A program made the position numbers and the translations under genes. Source: Patella vulgata (taxonomy: Eukaryota > Mollusca > Gastropoda > Patellidae). From it: a DNA stretch of 64,000 nucleotides. Shown piece after piece: positions 42,846 through 53,771 of this stretch. The stretch spans positions 72,933,839-72,997,838 of the forward strand of contig NC_065883.2 in assembly GCF_932274485.2 (NCBI RefSeq). The letters are read 5' to 3'. Position 1 is the first letter of the stretch. Every line of letters begins with the position of its first letter. The notes under the pieces were generated by a model. The model was not told the DNA's origin. It worked only from the letters and a program-made list of their open reading frames with translations, and did no database searches.

Positions 42846-43161
42846 TAAGACACTGGTTCGCTAGCGGGTTCGATCCCGGTGTTGGCCGAGAAAGTTCATC
42901 GGGGTTTTCCAGCGTGGTTTCCCTTGTCAGTGGTGTAGGACGGAGGGCATGACAAGGATAGCTGTCTAGTCGTTCGGATGATGAGACGAAAAACATTGGC
43001 GATTTGGCGTGCACGTAAAAGATCCCTGGCAGTTGGAACTCGATATAAGAGTAGGTCGTAGCGCCGCTGCCCTAGCAAAATATCCCTCATAGTACACTAT
43101 ATGGCGTATGCCCGTCTTCATTAGCCAAGTTGGAGCAGTACAGTAGGACGTTAAATCCCAT
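42846..43161 (+). mobile_element. SINE-A, head partly missing
   Basis: Begins near the B-box (gcgggttcgatcccggt), full body and gacgttaaatcccattg end without ATTTC repeats. Confidence 0.88.
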
Positions 43162-43523
43162 TGTTGTAATTATTTGTCTTTAATTACAATATAATATAGA
43201 AATAGATGAACTGGTTCCTATGACAATATCAGGTAAAATATGACGACTGAAACACCACCCGATGGGAATCGACTTTATCTTTAGAAATATAAGACAATAC
43301 AATGATAAGAGGTAATGTCTTTAGTCTACGCCCATGTCAGGTATAATCATAAACCGTCATATAATTTGTAAAGGAAAATATGATGAATTATTTGATATTA
43401 GGTATCAAACAGCGTTTCCTTAGTGATATCTTGTCACGAGATAAGGTTATAATGTATCATAGTATCATAGTGTATCATCTGTCATCATATTATATTAGTT
43501 GTTATGTTTTTGCTGATTGGATG
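43162..43523. other. No recognised feature
   Basis: AT-rich, no recurring family. Confidence 0.45.
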
Positions 43524-43620
43524 GAGAGAGAGAAAGAAGAGAGAGAGAGAGAGAGAGAGGGGGGGTAATGTCCACTCAACATCGTAGCACAAATTATTGC
43601 TATAACGGCTGTAAGTAGCA
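43524..43620 (-). mobile_element. SINE-X tail fragment
   Basis: AG repeat with G run, taatgtccactcaacatcgt and agcacaaattattgctataa, matching 35133-35208. The head region is replaced by a GATA array. Confidence 0.6.
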
Positions 43621-43627
43621 CTGAGTA

Positions 43628-43775
43628 AAGTGCATGATAGATAGATGAATAGATAGATAGATGGATAGAGAGACAGATAGATAGATGAATAGATAGATAG
43701 ATGGATAGAGAGACAAACAGATAGATAGACAGATAGATAGACGGACAGAAAGATGGATGGATGGATAGATAGATT
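43628..43775. repeat. GATA/GATG microsatellite with a 52-bp higher unit
   Basis: agatagatgaatagatagat and ggatagagagacagatag repeat with GATA, GACA and GATG variants. A 106-codon minus-strand frame with serine/isoleucine-rich words is a by-product. Confidence 0.9.
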
Positions 43776-43816
43776 ATTAATTCATTGACATTTTTGTGAA
43801 TGGTGATATTAAAAAA

Positions 43817-43955
43817 GGCCACAGCGTCGCTGTCCGCGCAAAATTTCCCTCATAGCACACTGTATGGCGTATGCCCATCTTCATTAGCCCAGTTCGGAAT
43901 CGGAGCAGAACAGTAGGACGTTAAACCCCATTTCATTTAATTTCTTTTCATCTCA
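43817..43955 (+). mobile_element. SINE-A, 5'-truncated
   Basis: gccacagcgtcgctgtccg to gacgttaaaccccatttcat. Only the 3' third remains. Confidence 0.88.
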
Positions 43956-44009
43956 TCTTATATGAACGCCAATCAGTACTCTATGTTGGACATTTTATCA
44001 GATTGGTTC

Positions 44010-44105
44010 ACAAAGCATTCTCAAAATTGTTCGCCTCTTTTTAACTAAAATATAGCCCTTTATAAAACTTTTGTTGTTTTAATGTATCAAATACATTGAG
44101 TTTTA
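44010..44105. mobile_element. Q1 fragment without the T3 insertion
   Basis: ttcacaaagcattctcaa, tttttaactaaaata and aaaacttttgttgttttaat followed by gtatcaaatacat. This matches the left half of Q1 at 33550 directly joined to its right half, so it shows the site before T3 inserted. Confidence 0.8.
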
Positions 44106-44287
44106 GAAACCAAGTAGGATGAAATTGAAACTGGGCCTAGACGTCTGTTTTCTGTCAGCTTCAGAACTATATATTTACCGACTCTAACATCCATGTTGTC
44201 ATCCATTAATTTAATAATGTAAAAGCCTGTCTGCCATTTGTTTCCGCCGGGGTCCTTCATAAATAAGTTTTTATTCAAATAAAACAT

Positions 44288-44618
44288 CAATCTGATAAAA
44301 AGACAGATCTATATTTCGTTTCGTTTTTTTATACTTTCGAAGGTCGTGTCAGGGGTTGTACGAGCGGCTTTTGACCCTTTGACGTCAAACATTGATTAAT
44401 CAATCAGTGTTGACGTTTCTAGTTTTGTACTCACAGTTCCATGCATCAGAGACCAAGAAATCGCCGTAACAGACCGTTTCATTGGCTTATCCCCACTTCA
44501 ACCAAAACGCCGATAATATAATAACTCTTCCAGATCCTAGTGTAGTAAAGACAAGTAAAACGAAATTTTGAACTATAAAAAAACGAAACGAAATAGGATC
44601 TGTGTTTTAACCAGATTG
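44288..44618. mobile_element. P1 element, full length
   Basis: 331 bp, ends caatctgataaaaagacag and the inverse ttttaaccagattg. The interior keeps tgacgtca (44380-44387), cgtttcattggctta and taatataataactc. Confidence 0.88.
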
Positions 44619-44741
44619 ATAAAACACCAGATAAGTTGATTTATCTTACGTTCCCAGTTATCATCATTTATCTACAATTTACAGTTTTCAATAAATATTA
44701 ATAGTTGTAGGCAGACTGTTTATATGATATGTCAGCATTAA

Positions 44742-45114
44742 ACATGCATTATGCAAGAGCTAAATCTGAATATTGCAGGTAATTCTTTGGGCCTGAAATG
44801 TTATATAAACTATTAATTGGAGATTTATTAACAAAACAAGATCATAATCAACTCTCGGTGGCATCGGATACTTGAGATTTTAACCAGATTAAAACGGTTC
44901 GCCATTTTTAAAAACTTTATTTAAAAATGGGAAAGAGAGGCGAAGTCTCGAATATACCAGAGTCCTGGTTACCACAATGCACATCTTGTCGAAACTACAA
45001 ACAGTGATAACTTGGCTCAGAATGAAGTAATTTGAATGACATTTTCATTATTTTCATTTTAGGTTATCTATTTGCGAGCTATTATAGCAAGAATGGTCAG
45101 CTCTTTATCTAATT
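44742..45114. mobile_element. T1 element, right end lost
   Basis: TTAA at 44738-44741, acatgcattatgcaagagc left end, interior to agcaagaatggtcagctc, then a tandem SINE-B begins. Confidence 0.82.
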
Positions 45115-45415
45115 CGTACTCATAAGGCCTGTCATTGAGTCAACTGGCGTGGTTTCGAATCCCCGGTTGTACGTGACAAGGAGTAGGGTCGCCTGTCCAA
45201 TCGCGTGGGTTTTCTCCGGGTCCTCCGGTTTCCTCCCACTGCTAAAGACCCCTACCGAATGATTAGCGCGCGTTGTATCATAAGGTCTGCCATTGAGTCA
45301 ACTGGCGTGGTTTCGATTCCCGGGTTTTTCCCAATGCTCAAGACCCCTATTAAAATAAAATTGAACCACGTTAGTCCCGAAATGACCTAGTTTGTGTCGA
45401 ATGGACGTTAAACCT
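45115..45415 (+). mobile_element. Two SINE-B heads in tandem
   Basis: First unit from about 45120 (cataaggcctgtcattgag) through core to cccctacc. Second unit from 45257 (gaatgattagcgcgcgttg) with B-box ggtttcgattcccggg, a deleted core, and the 3' end to tggacgttaaacc. The first lacks its tail, the second its core. Confidence 0.85.
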
Positions 45416-45420
45416 TCTCT

Positions 45421-45945
45421 TACTTCGAATTCCAACTGTCGAGAGTTGTTTTACATGCACGCCAACGTGTACTAGACGGTGGTTCTTGCTATGTCCTCCA
45501 TCATCCACCGATAACATCAAACGGGAAGTCCTGGGGAGCTTTCACGGCCAACATCGGGAAGTTTCGACAACATTCACGACCAACACCGCGAACACCTCGT
45601 TGGTGAACCAGCATCTCCAAGAACTGCCAATGCAACGAATGGCATTGTCATGCTTTTTATTAACCCCCTATATCAAGACGAATGCAGACATCTTAGTTAC
45701 TTCAACTTGCCAAAGGACATTTAAGAAGTTTAACATATCCCCTGCACCTTGTCTTTCACCACTGACAAGGGAACACCACACCGGAAAATCCAGAGGGACT
45801 TTGTCGACCAACACTTGGAGCTCCTGGCTAGCGAGCGTCTTGTTTACTAAGCCACCAGTGAATTACGTTGGCCCGGAAGTTGGCCCGGACAGCAATTCCA
45901 ACTGCCAAGGGTTCTTTCACGTGCACACCAATGTATACACTGATT
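45421..45945 (-). mobile_element. Scattered SINE-A-derived segments
   Basis: cgaattccaactgtcgagag (45427), ccactgacaagggaacacca (45761), the B-box side (ctcctggctagcgagcg) and a second ccaactgccaagggttcttt (45898). The 160-codon reading frame crossing them is not a gene. Confidence 0.6.
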
Positions 45946-46152
45946 TTCTTTTGTACTTGTTTATGTAATTCTATATAATATAGATTGATTGATATTATAA
46001 ACCAGGATGTTATTATTGGACCACTGTACTCCATTATTTCCCGCTAGACTCCATTTGTTAAATACCGTCAATGGTTTTTTTCTCCACTGTAGATAAATCT
46101 TAATTAGTTAGATTATTAGACTGTCTAGGTCTTAGTTTAGTTGAAGAGTAAA

Positions 46153-46580
46153 AATGAAATGTGGTTTAACGCCCCACTGTTCTACTCCGACTGGGCTAAT
46201 GAAGAGAGAGAGATGGGTTTAACGTCCACTCGACACCAACTAGGTCATTTCGGAACTAACATATGGCTCAATTTTATTTCAATAATTCGCGTGTGCGTTA
46301 TAGAGGTCTTTAGCTGTGGTAGAAAGCCGGAGGACCCGGAGCAAAACCACGAGGTTGTCACGTACAACCAGGGGAATCGAAACCACGCCAGTTGACTAAT
46401 GGCAGACCTTATGATACCCCCCCCCCCAATGACGACGAGCATACGCCGTACAGTGTACGCTATGAGGGTAATGTTGCCCAGACAGCGGCGCTACGGCCTA
46501 CTCTTATATTGAGTTCTAACTGCCAAACGCTCTTTAACGTGCACGCCAATGTGTACACGTGACCTCGGGTTTTTCGTCCG
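46153..46580 (-). mobile_element. SINE-A interrupted by SINE-B
   Basis: Tail gaaatgtggtttaacgccc to ctaatga, a SINE-B at 46203-46427, then body from gacgacgagcatacgccg to tgacctcgggtttttcgtcc. The head is missing. Confidence 0.85.
46203..46427 (-). mobile_element. SINE-B inside SINE-A
   Basis: Short AG repeat and gtttaacgtccactcgac, core, then B-box region and a C run; the A-box part is missing. A short duplication aatga is at 46198-46202 and 46428-46432. Confidence 0.85.
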
Positions 46581-46719
46581 ATCCGTAAGTTTAATCGGTT
46601 TACGTTAAAAGGGGCCTCAGTCAGTAAAGGGACAATCGTGATCACCCAATAAAAGATCTGGCAATCGTGACTACGTTTATTATCAAGGCAATTGTACTTG
46701 ACAATTGGCTATATATTGT

Positions 46720-46825
46720 CAAAATTTCAAAGACTCATAATATCGCTGCGAATCAAGTAATTTAACTTATTTTTTCAGTATATTCATTTTTCATTATCTT
46801 AATCATACACAATGCATCTTTTTTT
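46720..46825. mobile_element. T1 right-part fragment
   Basis: aagactcataatatcgctgc, aatcaagtaatttaactta and catttttcattatctta resemble the right half of T1, ending acacaatgcatct. Confidence 0.6.
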
Positions 46826-47323
46826 GCGCGTTCTTGACATTCTGGTACAACCTTGACATATCTTCACGTCTTTCACGGAACTTTATAGGTTAAAAACATA
46901 TATTTTATACCCTCCACGTTCGCACCATAAAATCGTGATTTCCAACATTCCTGTTCTTTCTAATTTAGTTGTTTGTGATTGAACAAAGCTGTCTGTGACC
47001 CAAAAATATCATTCTAATGTGTTATCGTCGTGATCTGGTGTTTATAAATTTATAATCAGAAAACCGGAAACGAAATCGTATTAAAACGGATCCCCTTAAA
47101 GAGACGAAGTGTGTGTAACACCCCTGCTGTTCGAGTCAAGCTAGTTATTATCATCAAGTCGATAATAAACAGTGTGTTATATTGTTGGTTGTCGTCACAC
47201 TGAAACATCTGGTTACTTCCTGTTAAAGTCACTGGTCACCATTTTCATTTTTGTGGATACTATCCAATTTTTCACTACTTTATCCCCGCTAAAATGTACC
47301 CAGATTGATTATTTACCATTTAA
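46826..47323. other. No recognised feature
   Basis: No recurring family or coding signal. Confidence 0.45.
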
Positions 47324-47327
47324 TTAA

Positions 47328-47723
47328 AGATACATTATGGGAGATTAAATAAAGAACTGACAATTCTCTCTATAATAGTTAAAAACTAGATAATGTAAAG
47401 GCAATTTGCTGAAAATGTCAGTCAAATTGATCCACTCTGAACCGAGATTTTAGCTATTGAATTTTCGGCCTAGCCTCGATCATTATTACTAATGTCGGTA
47501 CGATCAAAAACAGTCTCGATTATCCATTTCATGATTAAATCATGAATGGAAGTCGAACAGCAAATCGGAACCTAATCCAATAAACATCGCAGGCTAGCGA
47601 TGACATCGAGAGTTGATTATGGTCTGGATAAGTTAGTTAATGTCTAATTAATAGTTTATATAACATTTCAGGCCTAAAGTAAGACCTGCAATAGGCAGAT
47701 TTAGCTCTTGCATAATGGATTCT
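47328..47723. mobile_element. T1 element, complete, second subfamily
   Basis: TTAA at 47324-47327, agatacattatgggagatta left end, right end gctcttgcataatggattct. The interior (gtctcgattatccatttcat, atcgcaggctagcgatgac) matches the 15769 and 61957 copies and contains a single copy of the part duplicated at 16454. Confidence 0.88.
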
Positions 47724-47828
47724 AAAGAGTAAATAAAGGCCCATCAAAAGATTTTAACGAACACTTATAGGTGGCACTGATTTCTTGATATCGTCTGCAG
47801 GGGATGTTGATTTGTGGGATAGTTCTGA

Positions 47829-48101
47829 TCTTAACCTGGGCTAATGAAGACGGGCATACGCCATACAGTGTGCTATGAGGGAAATTTTGCCCGGGCAGCG
47901 GCGCTACGGCCTACTCTTATATCGAATTCCAACTGCCAAGGGATCTTTTACGCGCACGCCAATGTGTACACGGGACCTCGGTTTTTCGTCCCATCCGTAT
48001 GACTAGACCACTGTCCTTGTCAGGCCCTCCGTCCTGCATCACTGACAAGGGGGAAACCACACCGGAAAATCGTGATGAACTTTCTCGGCCAATGCAGGGA
48101 G
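47829..48101 (-). mobile_element. SINE-A lacking its 3' tail
   Basis: Begins abruptly at cctgggctaatgaagacg, with no gtttaacgtcc or TGAAA repeat, and runs to ctcggccaatgcaggga near the B-box. Loss of the 3' end is unusual among the copies here. Confidence 0.85.
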
Positions 48102-48350
48102 AACCTTATTTCATATTTCCTCTAATAACCAGTACTTTAACTATTCACAAAAGCTATTTAACTCCATGTAGTGGTTTATATTTATAGAAGTAATTTAATA
48201 AACATCACGACATGAATGCTATAATTCTACAGTTAACCCTAATCAATAAAATCAGCCTACAATATTACTGATTAAATCGCTACAGATAAAAGTTCATGTC
48301 CTTTTAATAAGTTCATCGTTTGTGTCAAACGCACTTCGGCGAAATTGGCA

Positions 48351-48368
48351 GCCGCGGTGAATCAGTGA

Positions 48369-48409
<41 letters not shown>

Positions 48410-48907
48410 ACCGTCCACTCGACACAAACTAGGTCATTTCGGGACTAACACATGGTTCAATTTTATTTCTATAATTCGCGTGCGCGTAGGGTCTTTAGCA
48501 GTGTGAGGAAACCGGAGAACCCGGAGAAAACCAACGAGGTTGGACAGGCGACCCTATTCCTTGTCACGTTCAACCGGAGAATCGAAACCACACCAGCTGA
48601 CTCAATGACAGACTTTATGATACAAGGCGCACGCGCTAACCATTCAGCCATCCAACCCCCTGAGTAAGACGCAGATTCGCTAACGACCGGGAGGTCTCGG
48701 GCTCGCTCCTGGAGTTTCTCGAGATTTTCAGGTGTGGTGTCCCCTTGTCAGTGTTGCCTAACAAGGAATGAGTTGAAAAACCCAAGAGCGGGCCGTAGTG
48801 CCGCTGTACGGACAAAATTTCCCTCGTAGCACACTGTATGGCGTATGCCCGTCTTCATTAGCCCAGTTCGGAGCAGAACAGTAGGACGTTAAACCCCATT
48901 TCATTTC
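48351..48907 (+). mobile_element. SINE-A interrupted by SINE-B
   Basis: Head start gccgcggtgaatcagtgag, SINE-B at 48375-48660, then ttcgctaacgaccgggagg, an internally shortened body and gacgttaaaccccatttca. Confidence 0.88.
48375..48660 (-). mobile_element. SINE-B, full length, inside SINE-A
   Basis: Long AG repeat, ttaaccgtccactcgacac, core and head ccattcagccatccaacccc. The duplication tgagtaaga is at 48366-48374 and 48661-48669. Confidence 0.94.
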
Positions 48908-48909
48908 CA

Positions 48910-49025
48910 ATGAGAGTTGCTGTTAGGTCTGGCCGTCTATTTAAAACAATGTTGTTGGGTACAAGTTGCTGTTAGGTCTGATCGTCTATTTAAAACAATG
49001 TTGTTGGAGCCTGATCGTCTATTTA
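48910..49025. repeat. 57-bp tandem repeat, about two and a half units
   Basis: gagttgctgttaggtctgg, ccgtctatttaaaacaatg and ttgttgg recur; the last unit is shortened. Confidence 0.85.
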
Positions 49026-49157
49026 ATGATTAATTGTTTTGGGGTCTAGTTAGATAATTGGAAAGAGAATGAAACATGCGTTAATACTTAAGGGATTCTT
49101 TAATGGCTGTTGAGAGAAAGAGAGAGTGAGAGAGAGAGTGCCATTCAATTCTGACCC

Positions 49158-49315
49158 TTCGCGTATTTCGCCGAACATAACTGATTAGAAATTACAATAG
49201 AAACAGAAATGATTGAATGTAAATCAGTTTATATATATTTATAATACATTTATTATATCTGTTGCGACCCATTTGTGTCCATTTCTAGGTGCCAAAGAAA
49301 GGCGATTTAGCTCCT
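49158..49315. mobile_element. T2 right-part fragment
   Basis: gccgaacataactgattag, gattgaatgtaaatcagttt and gatttagctcct match the right third of the 32991 copy. Confidence 0.72.
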
Positions 49316-49496
49316 TCAATTAAATGTGTATATTTAATATAGAGAACTGTTAACTGATTGCTTACAGAATATATATAATCTGCCAGTTGCATTGATGAAA
49401 TGGGGTTTAACGTCCAAATTGTCTGTTGAGAGAGAGAGAGAGATTAAACCAGTGGATTCTCTTCTAAAAATGATGTTTATCCTTGTTTTTCGTTAT

Positions 49497-49735
49497 TGTC
49501 GAAACGAGAGAGGTTTAATTTCCATTCGACACAAAATAGGTCATGTTGGGACCAACTTATTGTTCAATTTCATTATAGGGGGCCTTAGAAGTTGGGGGAA
49601 ACCGGAGGACACGGGAAAAACACGAGGTTGAAAAGGCGACCCTACTCCTTGTCACGCACAAGCAGAGAATTGAAACCACACCACTTGAATCTATAACATA
49701 CACGTGTTATTTATTCGGCTACACAAACTCCCATT
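49497..49735 (-). mobile_element. SINE-B, strongly diverged
   Basis: gtttaatttccattcgacac, gtcatgttgggacca, ggggaaaccggaggacacgg and a worn head (gttatttattcggctacac). Probably one of the oldest SINE-B copies here. Confidence 0.8.
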
Positions 49736-49861
49736 TTGTTTGAAGAGTGTCACCCGACATCAAAAAGAAGATTACCAAGTGCATTAAATCAGTTCGTGAT
49801 CCAAAAAGAAAATGAAACAAAACCTTGATATGATTTAAATGGTCTGTCGTTCTAATGGGTG

Positions 49862-50085
49862 TGACATTGATATTGATAGTAGTCAGTGGTCTGATCCCTA
49901 ATGGGTGTGATAATCATATATCTAAATGTGTCAACCGACCAGTAGTCAGTAGTCTGATACCTACTGGGTGTAATAATGATATTAACTAAACGCGTCAACC
50001 GTCCAGTGGTCAGTGGTCTGATACCTACTTATATCTAAACGCGTCAACTGGGCAGTGTTCAGTGGTCTGATACCTACTTATAACA
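49862..50085. repeat. Roughly 70-bp tandem repeat, four units
   Basis: gtcagtggtctgatacctac, tgggtgt and ctaaacgcgtcaac recur, with the later units shortened. Confidence 0.85.
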
Positions 50086-50375
50086 TTACGATTTATTATG
50101 GTTTGCCATCAACGGGTGTCGGATCAAAAGCTTTGGTAATTTACAATTACTGGTCCAGTTGTAGCCCATTCATTATAAAACTATATGACATTAAACGGAA
50201 GTAAATTGGTATTTGAGTGGCTAAGTTGATTGACCAGTATCTTTGCGGGGTTTCACAATTAATTGATTATATTATAAGTCCATGTTATAGATTAGTAGTT
50301 ACAAGCCAACACGAGGGACGCTAAACCCCATAACTCAATGACAGACCTTATCATACAACGCCGCGTGTCCTTTGA

Positions 50376-50458
50376 GAGATATGGTGAACGGACAGTAGAG
50401 GTACGGCCTACTCTTATTTCAAATGCCAACTGCCAAGGGTTATTTCAAGTGCATGTCT
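50376..50458 (-). mobile_element. SINE-A body fragment
   Basis: acggacagtagaggtacggc, ctactcttatttcaaatgcc and aagggttatttcaagtgcat. Both ends absent. A SINE-B-like scrap (tcaatgacagaccttatcat) precedes it at 50336. Confidence 0.6.
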
Positions 50459-50741
50459 TATTAACACACAATTATGGCATTTGTTTTGCGAATAATGGGA
50501 ATGTTGCATGGACGATGTACTGCGCTTAGAATTCTAATTTTCAAGGATATAAAGGACTTTAAACACATTTTCCATGTCGCCTGTAACCCCCTGACAAGTC
50601 GCAGGTCCAGATCGTTACCTGCTGGCTACGGTGACTTGACCATAGGACCGCGACCTCTTTTAGGGTACCACACCCATCCTGCAATTAGGACCACTAGCCC
50701 AACGGTCTCATTACATTCAAATTACTTCGGTTCTAAACCAT

Positions 50742-51036
50742 CAGAAGCCTGGAGGTCTAGTGTTTGATCCATGCATTGGCCGAGAAAGGTCATCGGGATT
50801 TTCCGACGTGGTTTCTCCTCGTCAGTGGTGCAGCACGGAGGGCCTGACAAGGACAGCTGTCTAGTCGTTCGGATGTGACGTAAAAGATCTCCTGGCAGTT
50901 GGAATTCGATATAAGTGTAGGCCATCGTACCACTGCCCGGGCAAAATTTCCCTCATAGCACACTGTATGACGTATGCCCGTCTTCATTAGCCCAGTATAG
51001 GAGCAGAACACTAGGACGTTAAAACCTTATTTCATT
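50742..51036 (+). mobile_element. SINE-A, head partly missing
   Basis: gcctggaggtctagtgtttg (B-box altered), full body with a small deletion after ttcggatg, then aggacgttaaaaccttattt and ATTTC. Confidence 0.9.
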
Positions 51037-51229
51037 TCAGAAAACATCCTCATTATTGTTAGTGTGTAATTGCCGCAGGAAATGAAGTTGTTAGATTCTG
51101 TGATAGCGTGTGTGTTTACCTTGCGATTATTGCTTGTGGTAATGGTATAATAATCAAATTTCCCGGAAATTCCGAGTGACTTACCAAATTGTTATATCTT
51201 GCATTTAATCTGTATGTTGCTATTAACGC

Positions 51230-51840
51230 CATGCCTCGTTGCTAGGGGCCACGGTGGCGCTGTGTCTAAGGGGCTGGTTTTTATAATTAACAAACTGTTA
51301 TATCTTTTCATAATTTCATTTTGTTATCAAAGCTAGAAAAATCGTGAAGAATCTGTTCGATCAACGAAGTGCCCCGTTGCTAGGGAGTCACAGTGGAACG
51401 GTGTTTAAGGAGCTGATTCGATTCCGAAGTTGACTGAGAATGTTGCAACATCGGACTTAACAATTTGTTGTATCTTTTAACTTAATTTTTATGTTTCTAT
51501 TTAAAAAATCGTGAAGAACCTGTTTGATCAGCGTATACCTCATTGCTAGGAAGTAGTCACGGTGGTGCGTATGCCTCATTGCTGGGGAGTCACGGTGGTG
51601 CGGCGCGTAAGGAGCTGGTTCGATCCCAAAGTTGGCCCGCTAACGCTGATCAAATCGTGAAGAGCCCGTTTGATCAGCGTATGCCTCATTGCTAGGGAGT
51701 AGTCACGGTGGTGCGTATGCCTCATTGCCGGGGAGTCACGGTGGTGTGGCGCGTAAGGAGCTGGTTCGATCCCAAAGTTGGCTCGCTAACTTGGATGTCC
51801 CGTGTTCGAGACGGGTGTTGACCGAGAAAGTTTATTGGGA
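51230..51840. repeat. Tandem array of tRNA-head-like units
   Basis: Repeated cctcattgctagggagtcac, ggtggtgcggcgcgtaagga and gctggttcgatcccaaagtt, with two close units at about 51545-51668 and 51669-51790 and two older ones at 51235 and 51370. The gtaaggagctgg and ggttcgatccc parts resemble A- and B-box regions. Confidence 0.75.
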
Positions 51841-52524
51841 TTTGTTGTTAGAAAGCCTATAGAATGGCCACCCATAAACAATCTGCCAGGTCAATAATCC
51901 TTTGTTTTGATGACCTTTTCACAAATCGACGGTTAATACAAGAAACTCCAAATTTGTTATGAGAAAGTCTGCGGAAACAGATCACGTAACAGTAACCTTT
52001 GAAAAACCACAGAGATCTATAAAAAATAATCTGAGATGTTAATCAGACATTTTGTTTTTTGATGGCCTTCGTGGCACTAGTACCGATTTTCTTGTAGCCT
52101 AGAAAGGCGTTAACCGTGAACTTTAGGTGAACAGACGTCAAGAAAATCTATACTAGTCAATTTGACCATCTGTTGCTAGTTATAATCCGTCCATCAGTCA
52201 ATATGAGCCTCCATACACTAATATTACATGTTGACAACCTTCATATGAAATACAAGTACATTGTTCTTTATTATTGACATTCCGTGATGTAGGCGTGGGT
52301 ATATTAGATGGGCTATTTGTTTTGTTAGGGTTATTTTGTTATTTTTTTTGTGGGGGTGGGGGGGGGCGGAGAGGAAGTACGATATATAATTTTGATCTGC
52401 ATATTTGTTTTAAACATTGTTGCTAGTATTAAATCTAGTATTAAATAAAAGTAGGGGCACCGCGTCAATTATTACTGATATTTTGTTGAGCAGGTCTTTA
52501 TAGTCTAGGTGTTTGTGTTGTTGG
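51841..52524. other. No recognised feature
   Basis: AT-rich with T and G runs near 52330-52370. No recurring family or coding signal. Confidence 0.45.
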
Positions 52525-52769
52525 AGAGAGAGAGAGAGGGGGAGGGTTGACGTTCACTCGACACAAACTAGGTCATTTCGGGACTAACATATGGTTCAAT
52601 ATATTTCAATAATTCGCATGTGCGTAGGGGTCTTTTGGCAGCGGGAGGAAACCGGAGGACCTGGAGAAAACCCACGAGGTTGGACAGGCGACCCTACTCG
52701 TTGTCACGTACAACCGGGGAATCGAAACCACGCCAGTCGACTCAATGACAGACGTTATGATACAGCGCA
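52525..52769 (-). mobile_element. SINE-B, head incomplete
   Basis: AG repeat, gttgacgttcactcgacac, core and B-box region (gaatcgaaaccacgcc), ending at gttatgatacagcgc with no A-box part. Confidence 0.9.
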
Positions 52770-52980
52770 TGTTGGTGTCACATTTTGGGTATTGTATCGT
52801 GTACTAAAGTACCCGCCACATTCCTAAACAGGTGGCCCGCGTGACGCAGCCATCTTCTTTAGAGCTCACACACATCACTGACGTATGTTTCAATCTACAT
52901 GTTGGTGTCCCATTTTGGCATATTGTATTGTGTATCCTTATAGAATCCGCCAGGGTCGGACTTAGACTCACAGAGGCACT
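52770..52980. repeat. Diverged tandem pair, related unit at 53398
   Basis: atgttggtgtcacattttgg and tattgtat-gtgta recur at about 52770 and 52898. gcccgcgtgacgcagccatc (52833) resembles ccccgcgtgacgctgacgac at 53410. Confidence 0.7.
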
Positions 52981-52982
52981 TT

Positions 52983-53311
52983 AAATGAAATGGGGTTTAA
53001 CGTCCTACTTCTCTGCCCCGACTGGACTAATGAAGACGGGCATACGCCATACTGTGTGCTATGGGGGAAATTTTGCTACAGGTAACGAAACTACGGCCGG
53101 GACAGTTATATCGAATTCCAACCGCAAAGGGATTTTTTTACGTGCACGCCAATGTATACATGGGACCTCGGTTTTCCTTACCATCCGAATGACTAGACAG
53201 CTATGCTTCTCGGGGGGAAACTACGTCGGAAAATCCCCGGTGGAATTTCTCGGCTAATTCTGGGATCGAACACGCGCACTCCAGGCTAGCTCAGCATCTC
53301 AACCACTTTCA
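52983..53311 (-). mobile_element. SINE-A, near full length, diverged
   Basis: gaaatggggtttaacgtcct, body with substitutions, head region gatcgaacacgcgcactcc and ccaggctagc. Confidence 0.88.
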
Positions 53312-53771
53312 AGAAATCGGTGCCCCCCGCGATATCACTCTAATGGAAGCCGACGTTAAAGAACCAACTTCAGCCAGTCCCCGCCATAACCCCACGCTAA
53401 TAAGCAGATGCCCCGCGTGACGCTGACGACATCTTTTCAGACCACACACATCTAAAGGATATGTACGTATATTTCAAGCTCTACGTATGATCACCTACCA
53501 CCGTATTTCTAGGACACACTCCTATGTGAATTGTATGTTTTTTTATGGCTTACTTTAAAGTCGAAACGTAAACATCCGGCTCATTTAACTCGCATTCATA
53601 AAATATGCACGTTCTATTCGGGGACATGTATCTTTGTTATTCTATCCTCCTGGCGTACACCCTTTCTTTTGTGCACTGAGGTCAAGGACTGACTGAAATC
53701 AATTGGTTCGGGTCAACAATGACGTAGTTAGTACTTTACTCATCTTGCAGTCAATGGCCGGTCAGTGCTAA
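53312..53771. other. Mostly unassigned; SINE-C-like tail scrap
   Basis: gcgatatcactctaatggaa and gccgacgttaaagaacc at 53330-53365 resemble the SINE-C 3' part. The rest has no recurring family. Confidence 0.4.

Noticed and set aside
43502-43822. 106-codon minus-strand frame rich in LSIYLSI words
   Set aside because: Translation of the GATA microsatellite.
45486-45968. 160-codon plus-strand reading frame
   Set aside because: It crosses several SINE-A-derived segments (translations like SNSNCQGFFHVHTNVYT recur in other SINE-A copies) and has no domain; a chance frame.
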